Below, piece after piece: positions 1 to 5,249 of a DNA stretch of 7,250 nt (position 1 is its first letter; the number at the start of each line of letters is the position of its first letter). The position numbers and the translations under genes are program-made. The notes under the pieces were generated by a model, which was given only the letters and a program-made list of their open reading frames with translations, ran no database searches and had not been told where the DNA came from. The stretch is from the NCBI GenBank assembly GCA_937888935.1, contig CALARO010000340.1:1-7250 (forward strand). The letters are read 5' to 3'. This DNA is from an uncultured Clostridia bacterium. GTDB taxonomy: Bacteria; Bacillota; Clostridia; Christensenellales; Borkfalkiaceae.

Positions 1-551
1 TCGATCGGTTTAATCCCGATCTGAATATGCAATTCAGCACGTTCATCACCCCCACGATCACGAGCGAAATCAAGAATTATTTCCGCGATAAAGCGCGCAT
101 GGTGAAGTTGCCGCGGCGGCTGAGCGAAATTCATGCCAAAGTGCGCGCCTATTGCGCCGATTACGAAGGCAAAACGGGCAAAAAGCCTGCGGTGAAAGAG
201 ATTGCCGCCGCGCTCGGCATATCGGAAGAAGACGTGGTGCGCGCGCTCGAAGTGGGCAACGCCGTGTCGCTCGATTCCACAATGGCGAAAGGCGACGACG
301 AAAACGAAAATTCGCTGTACGCCGTGCTGCCCGATAACGATTCCACATACGAGCATTTCGAAAATCGCGAAGCCTTGAAAAGCGCGATGAAATCGCTCGG
401 CGATACCGAAAAGCAGCTTGTGAATTGCCGGTTTTTCGAAGGACTTTCGCAAAGCGAAACGGCAAAACGTCTCGGCGTATCGCAGATGTTCGTTTCGCGG
501 TTGGAAAGAAAAGTGCTTGCAAAGCTGCGCGAAGGCTTAAAGGAAGCATAA
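1..551 (+). CDS. SigB/SigF/SigG-family RNA polymerase sigma factor, 5' truncated
   Basis: Alternative sigma-70 factor that would direct RNA polymerase to stress, sporulation or other special promoters. The reading frame is open from base 3, and the first visible residues (DRFNPDLNMQFSTF) already lie in region 2, so the true start is upstream. The ATG at 27 is internal. About 182 residues are visible against roughly 250 for the family, so about 70 N-terminal residues are missing. Seen in order: the end of region 2 with the FSTFITPTITSEIKNYFRDK block and the following VKLPRRL; a region 3 helical domain at about visible residues 44-93; and region 4 at about 124-180 with the helix-turn-helix LSQSETAKRLGVSQMFVSRL. 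The SQMFVSRLER ending is typical of SigB/SigF/SigG rather than of ECF or housekeeping factors. It lies 10 bp ahead of an RsbW-like HATPase gene. The exact subtype cannot be fixed from this fragment. Confidence 0.93.
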   Translation, partial: DRFNPDLNMQFSTFITPTITSEIKNYFRDKARMVKLPRRLSEIHAKVRAYCADYEGKTGKKPAVKEIAAALGISEEDVVRALEVGNAVSLDSTMAKGDDENENSLYAVLPDNDSTYEHFENREALKSAMKSLGDTEKQLVNCRFFEGLSQSETAKRLGVSQMFVSRLERKVLAKLREGLKEA

Positions 552-561
552 GGGGTGCGCA

Positions 562-927
562 ATGCTTACGAATATCGAAACGTTCGAAGAATTGCATAGC
601 GCGCTGAAAGAACTTGCCGCGTATTTAACGGAAAACGGCGCGAGCGACGAAGGAATTTTCAAATCGAAACTCGCCGTCAGCGAAATCGTAACCAACGCGA
701 TGCGGCACTCGTCGAGCGGCGCGGCAAAAGTGGAATGGCAGGTGAAAGGAAGTTTGTGCGAGCTGAAAATCACTTCGCTGCCGCCGTATGCGCCGCCGAA
801 AGAGTGTAAATGTGTCGACGTAATGTCTGAAAACGGCAGGGGCTTGTATCTTGTAAACGAGCTGAGCGAAACCTGCGCGGTTTCGAAAAACGGCACGCTC
901 ACCGTCACGGTGAAAATCAAAGATTGA
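562..927 (+). CDS. RsbW/SpoIIAB-like HATPase, probable anti-sigma factor
   Basis: A 121-residue single-domain protein of the HATPase_c_2 type. Relatives bind a cognate sigma factor in the cytoplasm and phosphorylate an anti-sigma antagonist. The N box is clear at residues 38-50 (LAVSEIVTNAMRHS, with E41 and N45), and a G2-like box is clear at 89-96 (SENGRGLY). The G1 box, which normally supplies an adenine-contacting Asp followed by Gly, is not recognisable: residues 69-78 read KITSLPPYAP. ATP binding may therefore be weak or altered. The ATG at 562 follows an AAGGGG ribosome site and sits 10 bp after the sigma-factor stop, so the two genes are almost certainly co-transcribed and the neighbouring sigma factor is the likely partner. 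Sigma before HATPase is the opposite of the spoIIA and sigB order. A switch kinase with another target is possible. Family membership is strong; the sigma partner is inferred. Confidence 0.82.
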   Translation: MLTNIETFEELHSALKELAAYLTENGASDEGIFKSKLAVSEIVTNAMRHSSSGAAKVEWQVKGSLCELKITSLPPYAPPKECKCVDVMSENGRGLYLVNELSETCAVSKNGTLTVTVKIKD

Positions 928-944
928 AAGAGGTACGAAAGAGT

Positions 945-1400
945 ATGGAAAAAAAGGAAGAGAAAACGTTACAAATCGAAACGGGCGTTTTCTGGGTGTG
1001 TTTCAAAGGCGAAAACGCCGATCTGATCTACGATAAAGGCACGTTCACGAAGTGCGGCAATAAGCGCACCGCCGAAAAAATCACCAAGGACGAAGACGGG
1101 TTGAATTATAAACTCAGCCACAAAAAAGCGTGGGAAGAGCTTTCGAAAACCGCTGCGGACGGTCGGTACGCCGAATTCACGTTCGCTGATTTCCCGCGCG
1201 GGCGTATTTGGTTTGACATAGAAGAACGCCGCCACTATGTGATGTTCGATGAAAAACTTGCGCCGCTTGCGAAAATCGTGGAAGCGGAAATCGAAAAACG
1301 GTTTCATCTGATTGACCCCGAATTTATTCCCGATTCCTTTTATAAGAGCAAAAAACTACCCGAAATTGCCTTGATAAAGCGCGTTTTTGAGGCAGATTAA
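945..1400 (+). CDS. Hypothetical protein, third gene of the sigma/HATPase cluster
   Basis: I do not recognise this 151-residue protein. I chose the ATG at 945, with AAAGAGG ending 11 bases upstream. A TTG at 924 overlaps the previous stop but has no Shine-Dalgarno sequence in front of it. The protein is soluble, without a signal peptide or membrane segment, and rich in Lys, Glu and aromatics. The N-terminal two thirds look like alternating strands (for example TGVFWVCFKG and RHYVMFDE). The last third looks helical (LAPLAKIVEAEIEKRF), then a short tail ending IALIKRVFEAD. It begins 17 bp after the HATPase stop, is on the same strand and precedes the first hairpin, so it is likely the last gene of the operon. 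A role linked to the sigma/anti-sigma pair is plausible from position only. Confidence 0.8.
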   Translation: MEKKEEKTLQIETGVFWVCFKGENADLIYDKGTFTKCGNKRTAEKITKDEDGLNYKLSHKKAWEELSKTAADGRYAEFTFADFPRGRIWFDIEERRHYVMFDEKLAPLAKIVEAEIEKRFHLIDPEFIPDSFYKSKKLPEIALIKRVFEAD

Positions 1401-1438
1401 GCCGAAAAAAGGGCGTTTTTCAGGCGTTTTCGGCTTAA
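1397..1438 (+). other. Inverted repeat overlapping the stop codon of the sigma operon
   Basis: A perfect 12-bp inverted repeat (TTAAGCCGAAAA at 1397-1408, TTTTCGGCTTAA at 1427-1438) with an 18-base loop. It begins inside the final codons of the upstream gene. No run of T follows, so it may be a 3'-end stability structure or a weak terminator rather than a classic intrinsic terminator. Confidence 0.6.
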
Positions 1439-1480
1439 AAATAGGGCAAAGACAAGAGAAAAAGCATTAAATTCAGCAGA

Positions 1481-1516
1481 AAAACAGGGGATTTCAGAAG
1501 AAAACCCCCTGTTTTT
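1481..1516. terminator. Bidirectional intrinsic terminator between convergent genes
   Basis: A perfect 10-bp stem (AAAACAGGGG at 1481-1490, CCCCTGTTTT at 1506-1515) with a 15-base loop. The 3' arm runs into five T on the + strand, and the A-rich 5' arm gives the same pattern on the minus strand. It lies between the + strand operon ending at 1400 and the minus-strand gene ending at 1616, where a two-way terminator is expected. Confidence 0.8.
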
Positions 1517-1560
1517 CATAGACTTTTTGCGATTTTTGAAAGAGATTTTTTTTAAATGAG

Positions 1561-1590
1561 AAGCGCGTTTGCAAAATTACAAACGCGCTT
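1561..1590 (-). other. 11-bp inverted repeat after the minus-strand gene
   Basis: AAGCGCGTTTG at 1561-1571 pairs with CAAACGCGCTT at 1580-1590 around an 8-base loop. It is the first strong hairpin after the minus-strand stop codon. The minus strand continues with A-rich rather than T-rich sequence, so this may be an RNA-end protecting structure, with real termination at the 1481-1516 hairpin. Confidence 0.55.
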
Positions 1591-1615
1591 AACAAATTGA
1601 ATTTTTTCGAAAACC

Positions 1616-3439
1616 TTACTTTCTTACGGCGAACTTATATATCTTCGCAAGCAAGCCGTTGGGAATACGATCTCTGTACTGACCGAGATAAATGAATACC
1701 TTGCGGAAGAAGTCGTCGTTGTTTCCGCCTACAACGTAGTCGGGAAGGTTGCCCATCGCGCCGTTGTATTTCAGTACGAACAAATTCGTGAACTGCTCTC
1801 TTTCTTTGTCGCTCAAAGAAGCGATAAACGGATCGAACGTCTGCGTTGCGTAGTAGCTGTTGGAAGCGGGCGCAACGGGTGCGGGCGCGGGTGCTGCGGC
1901 AGGAGCTGCAACGGGTGCAGGCGCAACCACGGGCGTTTCTTCTGCTTCTTCTTCATCTTCCTTAAACGAAGAGAAGTTGGGAATCACAAGCTGTTCTTCC
2001 TCTTCCGCGGGCGCAGGCGCAGGTGCGGCAACGGGTGCGGGAGAAGGGGCAGGCGCAGCAACAGGCGCGGGCGCGGGGGCAGGCGCGGGCGTATAAACGG
2101 GAACGTACACAGGCACGGGCGCGATAGGTGCAACGGGCGCGGCGTAGCCGTTTGCATATACGGGCGCAGCAGGAGCGGGAGCGGGTGCAGGCGCGGGAGT
2201 TTTCTCGACGGGAGCGGCGGCTGCTTCTGCCGCTTCTTCTTTTTCGTATTCAAGCTGCTCTTCCTTATTTTTCAGCGCAGCTTTCGTAACGATGCAAACG
2301 ATCATTTGCACGAGCGCAATGCCCGCCGCCGCTACGGCAAGCCATTTCGCATCGCCGAGCAAATCTTTTTCGTTTACGCCTTTGGTGAATTTAAAGTCGA
2401 TAAAGCATACCGTAACGATTAAGCCTGCCATAATCACATTTAAAACGTAACGGAAGATATCGAATCCGTAGCCTTTCTTCATCGCAAGGCGAGCGGTGGA
2501 GAAGAAGAACGCAAGCACGATAAGCGCGATTGCGCCACGGATCGCATATTTATAGAAGCCGCCCCAAGAATGATTTTTGATGAAGAATTTAGAAGTATCG
2601 TTCATCAATGCGGTAAGATTTCCGACCATAGAACCGTTTTTATTGTAGTGCAGGTAGGCGAACGCATACACGCCGACAAATCCCGCCGTAAGAAGGAACA
2701 GGATAAACGGAACGGTGGCTTTTCCCTTGTTCTTCACGAACGAATAGATTATGTAGAAAAGCAGCGAACCGCCGGCGATGCCGAGTACCGTGTAATCGAA
2801 GAGAAGTTTATTCTGAATGTTTCCTGCTTCGGTTACTTCGAAGTTGTACATCGAAGAAAGCCAAAGCGTGAGAAGCGCATAGCCGCCGAACGCGATCAGA
2901 TTCATGTACGCGATCGTACGAACCATGGCGGGCGCTTTTTTACCCGAGCAAACGCCTACGATCATGAAAATCAGATTCAGAACGAACACTACGGGAATCA
3001 CATAGAGAAACATACTGTAAAGCTGCGTATGACGATCGAAGTCATTCAGGTAGGGAATGAATTTCACGCCCTGAAATTTGGAAATCGCGGAAGGGGCGTA
3101 TTGCGAAAGATTGATTTCTTCGCCGGCAACCTTGATCACGCCGATCGCTTTGTAAAGCTCGAGAAGTCCGTCTTTCTTGAAAATATTCATGAATACTTTC
3201 AGAAGCGTGGTTTTGTTGGTGAAAAGCAATCCGCTTTCGCCGGACGCCTGGATTTTCAGAAGCAGCGTAACGGGCAGGAAGCACACAATCGCGATGGGCG
3301 CGAGCGCGAGAAGCACCGCGAGAATACGGCTGAAAATCCGCTTGGGCGCGGCTTCCGTTTCGTCTGCCGCGAGCGCGTTAAGCTCTTCGCTGCTCAAGTC
3401 GTTTACGTTCACTTCTTTTTCGGGGTAATTTTTACTCAT
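1616..3439 (-). CDS. Eight-helix membrane protein with Pro/Ala linker and small C-terminal domain
   Basis: A 607-residue protein of unknown function. The start is the ATG at 3439-3437, preceded at 11 bases by AGGAG; the in-frame extension further upstream runs through the promoter leader and is not coding. Residues 1-35 are acidic and cytoplasmic. Hydrophobic helices lie at about 36-62, 142-164, 173-195, 217-235, 243-263, 298-316, 329-347 and 365-387. Charge distribution (for example KNKGK after helix 4 and ARLAMKKG after helix 6) puts both ends in the cytoplasm, with a large outside loop at 63-140. Residues about 407-480 and 503-526 are Pro/Ala-rich, separated by acidic patches around QLVIPNFSSF (483-492). 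A compact domain at 531-607 begins TFDPFIASLSDKEREQF and ends GLLAKIYKFAVRK. That C-terminal block resembles ones I recall from uncharacterised Clostridia proteins. No enzyme or transporter signature is seen. Confidence 0.88.
   Translation of the reverse strand: MSKNYPEKEVNVNDLSSEELNALAADETEAAPKRIFSRILAVLLALAPIAIVCFLPVTLLLKIQASGESGLLFTNKTTLLKVFMNIFKKDGLLELYKAIGVIKVAGEEINLSQYAPSAISKFQGVKFIPYLNDFDRHTQLYSMFLYVIPVVFVLNLIFMIVGVCSGKKAPAMVRTIAYMNLIAFGGYALLTLWLSSMYNFEVTEAGNIQNKLLFDYTVLGIAGGSLLFYIIYSFVKNKGKATVPFILFLLTAGFVGVYAFAYLHYNKNGSMVGNLTALMNDTSKFFIKNHSWGGFYKYAIRGAIALIVLAFFFSTARLAMKKGYGFDIFRYVLNVIMAGLIVTVCFIDFKFTKGVNEKDLLGDAKWLAVAAAGIALVQMIVCIVTKAALKNKEEQLEYEKEEAAEAAAAPVEKTPAPAPAPAPAAPVYANGYAAPVAPIAPVPVYVPVYTPAPAPAPAPVAAPAPSPAPVAAPAPAPAEEEEQLVIPNFSSFKEDEEEAEETPVVAPAPVAAPAAAPAPAPVAPASNSYYATQTFDPFIASLSDKEREQFTNLFVLKYNGAMGNLPDYVVGGNNDDFFRKVFIYLGQYRDRIPNGLLAKIYKFAVRK
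1862..2221 (-). repeat. Low-complexity DNA encoding the Pro/Ala linker
   Basis: GCN/CCN codons repeat as short, irregular GGCGCAGG- and GGTGCAGG-like units on the + strand, encoding Ala-Pro dipeptide runs (about 2000-2221 and 1862-1933) split by a stretch for an acidic segment. It stays in frame. It is prone to length change by slippage and produces a spurious Gly/Ala open frame on the opposite strand. Confidence 0.8.
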
Positions 3440-3450
3440 AATAAAAAAGT

Positions 3451-3455
3451 CTCCT
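3451..3455 (-). promoter_or_regulatory. Ribosome binding site fixing the membrane-protein start
   Basis: AGGAG on the minus strand lies 11 bases before the ATG at 3439. It is the reason for preferring this start over the longer frame, which would begin at 3532 with no Shine-Dalgarno sequence and within the leader. Confidence 0.8.
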
Positions 3456-3553
3456 AAAAAAATTTCATCTATAACGCAGTTAGAAAAAGCAATCCGGAAT
3501 CGAATGGCGTTCAAAAATCGGCCGTTCGGCAATCCTTTTCCGCTTTCTAATTA

Positions 3554-3582
3554 ATTATATCATATTTCTTTTTCTTTGTCAA
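3554..3582 (-). promoter_or_regulatory. Consensus sigma-A promoter of the membrane protein gene
   Basis: On the minus strand TTGACA (3582-3577) and TATAAT (3559-3554) are exactly 17 bp apart, and TGA directly before the -10 gives an extended -10 motif. Both hexamers match the consensus fully, so high constitutive expression is expected. The predicted transcript starts near 3547. Confidence 0.88.
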
Positions 3583-3718
3583 TGCAAAGAGCTGAAAAAA
3601 ACGAGAAAATTTTAACTTTTTTTTTGTACTTTTTTACGTTGCGCCCGCTTGCGGCGGGGGAAACGGAAAGAAAATCGGATAAAAGGTGCGGCGAAAGAAA
3701 AAACGGGGGTGAAAATCC

Positions 3719-3747
3719 TTGAAATTTTTTCAAAAAAGTTGTATAAT
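3719..3747 (+). promoter_or_regulatory. Promoter of the PucR-like gene with palindrome over the -35
   Basis: TTGAAA (3719-3724) and TATAAT (3742-3747) are 17 bp apart. The -35 box is the left arm of a perfect inverted repeat, TTGAAA-TTT-TTTCAA at 3719-3733. A protein bound there would block polymerase, so it is a candidate operator, possibly for autoregulation. The promoter is strong; the operator is inferred. Confidence 0.8.
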
Positions 3748-3790
3748 GATTTATAGCGCATACGCAGAAAAATAAAATTTCCGGAGGCGC

Positions 3791-3818
3791 GGCGCGGGCG
3801 GTTTTGCCCGTTTGCGCC
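3791..3818 (+). other. GC-rich leader hairpin upstream of the PucR-like gene
   Basis: CGGGC (3795-3799) pairs with GCCCG (3806-3810) around a 6-base loop, extended by GGCG (3791-3794) with CGCC (3815-3818) across a bulge. It ends 5 bases before the AGGAG at 3824-3828 and could affect ribosome access. No T run follows, so it is not a terminator. Confidence 0.5.
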
Positions 3819-3839
3819 AAAGAAGGAGAAAACGCCGAA

Positions 3840-4838
3840 ATGAAAGAACTTGAAAAACTCGTAGCCGACGTATCGGAAAAATTGGGGGTGCGGCTCGGCT
3901 GCCGCGAAGAAACGGCTGCGGAAAAAACGGAAACGTATTCTTCGGGCGCGAAGTCGGACGGAAAACATACGTATTTCCGCTTTACTTTCGCGGGGAAAGC
4001 GTACACGGGGGTGCTTGACGGCGCAACGAAAGCCGAAAAGAATTACGCCGCGCTTCTGCCCGCCTATCTTGCCGCGTTCGGCGAGAGAAACGCCGTGACG
4101 CAGAGCGATTATCTGAAAAAGATGCTGCTCGGCGAATACACGCAGACGGACGCTTATAAATACGCGGTGAAATTCGGCGTGAAAGAAGTGCCGTGCTTCG
4201 TGCTTGCCATCCGTTTCGAAAAGGCGTATGCCGACGCGGAAACGCTTCTGCAACAGTACGCGGACAGGAAAGAAGATTGCGCCGTGAAATTCGACGACAA
4301 AAATTTCGCTTTCGTGAAAGCCGCCGAGCCTACGGAAGAATACTCTTCGCCGGCGGAATACGCGGGGTTTCTTGCGGGATTTCTCGCCGAAGAGCTGGGC
4401 GCGCGGGTGTGTATCGGCGCGGGATCGGTTTCGGGGGGATTTCACGATTTGCAGCTTTCGTATTCGCGCGCGGTGACGGCGCTGAGATACGCGGAAGTGT
4501 TTTCCGGCGGCGAGGGCGTACATTCTTATAAAGAATATATGCTGGTGAAACTTCTGGAAGAAGTGCCGAAATCGCGGCTGGACGAATTTTTGGGCGACGT
4601 GACGGAAGAACAGATCCGCGAAGTGTTCGACGACGAGGAAATGCTGCTCACGGCGGAAAAATTTTTAAGCACTTCGCTGAACGTAAGCGAAACTTCCCGC
4701 GCTTTATATATGCACAGAAACACGCTTTTATACCGCCTGGACAAGATTGAAAAAGCCACGGGGCTGAATATCAGGCTGTTCCCCGACGCGGTGACGTTTC
4801 GCATACTTATTATAATATATAAGTTAGCGAAAAAATAA
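3840..4838 (+). CDS. PucR/CdaR-family transcriptional regulator
   Basis: A 332-residue cytoplasmic DNA-binding regulator. The start is the ATG at 3840, with AGGAG 11 bases upstream; a TTG at 3804 lies inside the leader hairpin and is unlikely. The C-terminus (about 271-332) is a typical PucR/CdaR helix-turn-helix: LNVSETSRALYMHRNTLLYRL, then DKIEKATGLNIR and a FPDAVTFRI tail. The middle (about 115-220) resembles the divergent GGDEF-like domain of these regulators, ending HDLQLSYSRAVTALRYAEVF, and lacks a GGDEF active site. Residues 1-90 are short and match no sensor domain I recognise. Known relatives control purine, sugar-diacid or amino-acid catabolism, but no such enzyme gene is adjacent, so the effector and targets are unknown. 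The gene has its own promoter and is probably transcribed alone. Family assignment rests mainly on the C-terminal domain. Confidence 0.87.
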   Translation: MKELEKLVADVSEKLGVRLGCREETAAEKTETYSSGAKSDGKHTYFRFTFAGKAYTGVLDGATKAEKNYAALLPAYLAAFGERNAVTQSDYLKKMLLGEYTQTDAYKYAVKFGVKEVPCFVLAIRFEKAYADAETLLQQYADRKEDCAVKFDDKNFAFVKAAEPTEEYSSPAEYAGFLAGFLAEELGARVCIGAGSVSGGFHDLQLSYSRAVTALRYAEVFSGGEGVHSYKEYMLVKLLEEVPKSRLDEFLGDVTEEQIREVFDDEEMLLTAEKFLSTSLNVSETSRALYMHRNTLLYRLDKIEKATGLNIRLFPDAVTFRILIIIYKLAKK

Positions 4839-4877
4839 TTTCGGAAAATGCGGACGAAAAACGTCGGATTTTCGGGG

Positions 4878-4893
4878 AACGGCGCGAAATGCG
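4878..4893 (+). repeat. 16-bp direct repeat, left copy
   Basis: AACGGCGCGAAATGCG occurs here and again exactly at 5217-5232, 339 bp downstream. The two copies flank the hairpin-rich intergenic block. A chance 16-base match within 7 kb is unlikely, although GCGCGAAA-like words are common in this genome. Confidence 0.7.
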
Positions 4894-4965
4894 CGGCGCG
4901 AGTGTTTTGTTGCGACGGGCAAAGCGGTTGATACAACTTTCGGGGTGTTCGCGTTTCTTGATTTT

Positions 4966-4991
4966 TTGAAATTTTTTTCCGAAAATTTCAA
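4966..4991. repeat. AT-rich 9-bp inverted repeat
   Basis: TTGAAATTT (4966-4974) and AAATTTCAA (4983-4991) form a perfect stem with an 8-base loop, partly extended by TTGA (4958-4961) and TCAA (4992-4995). It shares TTGAAATTTTTT with the palindrome in the promoter of the preceding regulator gene. Confidence 0.6.
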
Positions 4992-5036
4992 TCAAAAATG
5001 TGTTACGCCTCTCATCCGCTTCGCTTACGCTCAGCA

Positions 5037-5057
5037 CCTTCCCCCCCGGGGGGAAGG
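5037..5057. repeat. Perfect C/G palindrome in a candidate dispersed repeat
   Basis: CCTTCCCCCC and GGGGGGAAGG are separated by a single C. The preceding sequence (about 5007-5036, CTCATCCGCTTCGCTTACGC and on) together with this palindrome resembles intergenic repeats I recall from gut Clostridia genomes. That resemblance is from memory; the palindrome itself is seen directly. Confidence 0.65.
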
Positions 5058-5189
5058 CTTGACGAAGGAAGAGATTTTCATTTTTGCCGAATTTTTTTCA
5101 AGAGAAAATGAGACAAGGGGAAGGCTTGACGTAAGGAAAGCCTGACATTTTGCCGGTTTTTGCGGCAGGCAGAATGGTACAAGGGGAAG
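5050..5189 (+). repeat. Diverged tandem repeat, ~67-bp unit, two copies plus partial third
   Basis: Copy one starts at 5050 and copy two at 5117; both open with the same 15 bases, GGGGAAGGCTTGACG, followed by AAGGAA. Both contain a CATTTT-GCCG core and a T run, and both end with ACAA just before the next GGGG. A third partial copy at 5183 keeps GGGGAAG, and the joining word ACAAGGGGAAG recurs at 5113 and 5179. Each full copy also contains an inverted repeat. The spacing of 66-67 bp is constant, so this is a true repeat. Confidence 0.7.
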
Positions 5190-5218
5190 TTGGCACAAAA
5201 TTATTTACATAAATAAAA
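5190..5218 (+). promoter_or_regulatory. Weak candidate promoter of the S41 peptidase gene
   Basis: TTGGCA (5190-5195) lies 17 bp before ATAAAA (5213-5218), a poor match at the -10. The spacer contains the palindrome TTATTT-ACAT-AAATAA (5201-5216), which could be an operator. No better promoter is seen between 4839 and 5249. Confidence 0.35.
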
Positions 5219-5232
5219 CGGCGCGAAATGCG
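5217..5232 (+). repeat. 16-bp direct repeat, right copy
   Basis: Exact copy of the 16-mer at 4878-4893. It sits just upstream of the AAGGGGG ribosome site (5238-5244) of the peptidase gene, so it lies in that gene's leader or at its transcription start. Confidence 0.7.
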
Positions 5233-5249
5233 AGCCAAAGGGGGCGTTC

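Larger units (their letters stand above)
3440..3839. other. Divergent intergenic region of 400 bp
   Basis: This gene-free stretch separates two divergent genes. It holds a consensus minus-strand promoter (3554-3582) with a leader of about 108 bases, an AT-rich centre (about 3590-3640), a short GC-rich piece (CCCGC and GCGGG arms at about 3649-3663), and a + strand promoter (3719-3747) with a leader of about 85 bases containing a GC-rich hairpin. In the minus-strand leader GGATTGC occurs twice, but I see no known riboswitch. Confidence 0.7.
4839..5249. other. Repeat- and hairpin-rich intergenic region, no gene
   Basis: This 411-bp stretch has no convincing gene: a 66-codon frame at 4945-5145 has no ribosome site and runs through repeats. 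It contains an imperfect hairpin after the upstream stop (about 4844-4874), a 9-bp inverted repeat (4966-4974 and 4983-4991), a C/G palindrome (5037-5057), further inverted repeats at 5078-5111, 5122-5143 and 5151-5167, two copies of a ~67-bp repeat, a 16-bp direct repeat near both ends, and an AT-rich palindrome TTATTT-ACAT-AAATAA (5201-5216). It may be a non-coding repetitive element. Confidence 0.7.

Noticed and set aside
924..944. TTG start overlapping the HATPase stop for the third gene
   Set aside because: No Shine-Dalgarno sequence lies upstream of it, whereas the ATG at 945 has AAAGAGG at a usable distance.
1862..2221. CRISPR-like or satellite array
   Set aside because: The units are irregular GCN/CCN codon repeats in frame within a protein, without constant repeat length or unique spacers.
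2570..3457. Long + strand open frame opposite the membrane protein gene
   Set aside because: It is rich in Arg, His and Gln with no recognisable motif, and is the antisense shadow of a well-supported gene with promoter and ribosome site.
3612..4523. 303-codon minus-strand open frame opposite the PucR-like gene
   Set aside because: It is Arg/Phe-rich shadow sequence, spans the + strand gene's promoter, and has no family features.
4844..4874. Terminator of the PucR-like gene
   Set aside because: The stem has several mismatches and is followed by GGGGAAC instead of a T run, so I do not call it a terminator.
4945..5145. Possible small gene of 66 codons
   Set aside because: It has no ribosome binding site, its frame crosses the C/G palindrome and the ~67-bp repeats, and its composition does not resemble a protein.
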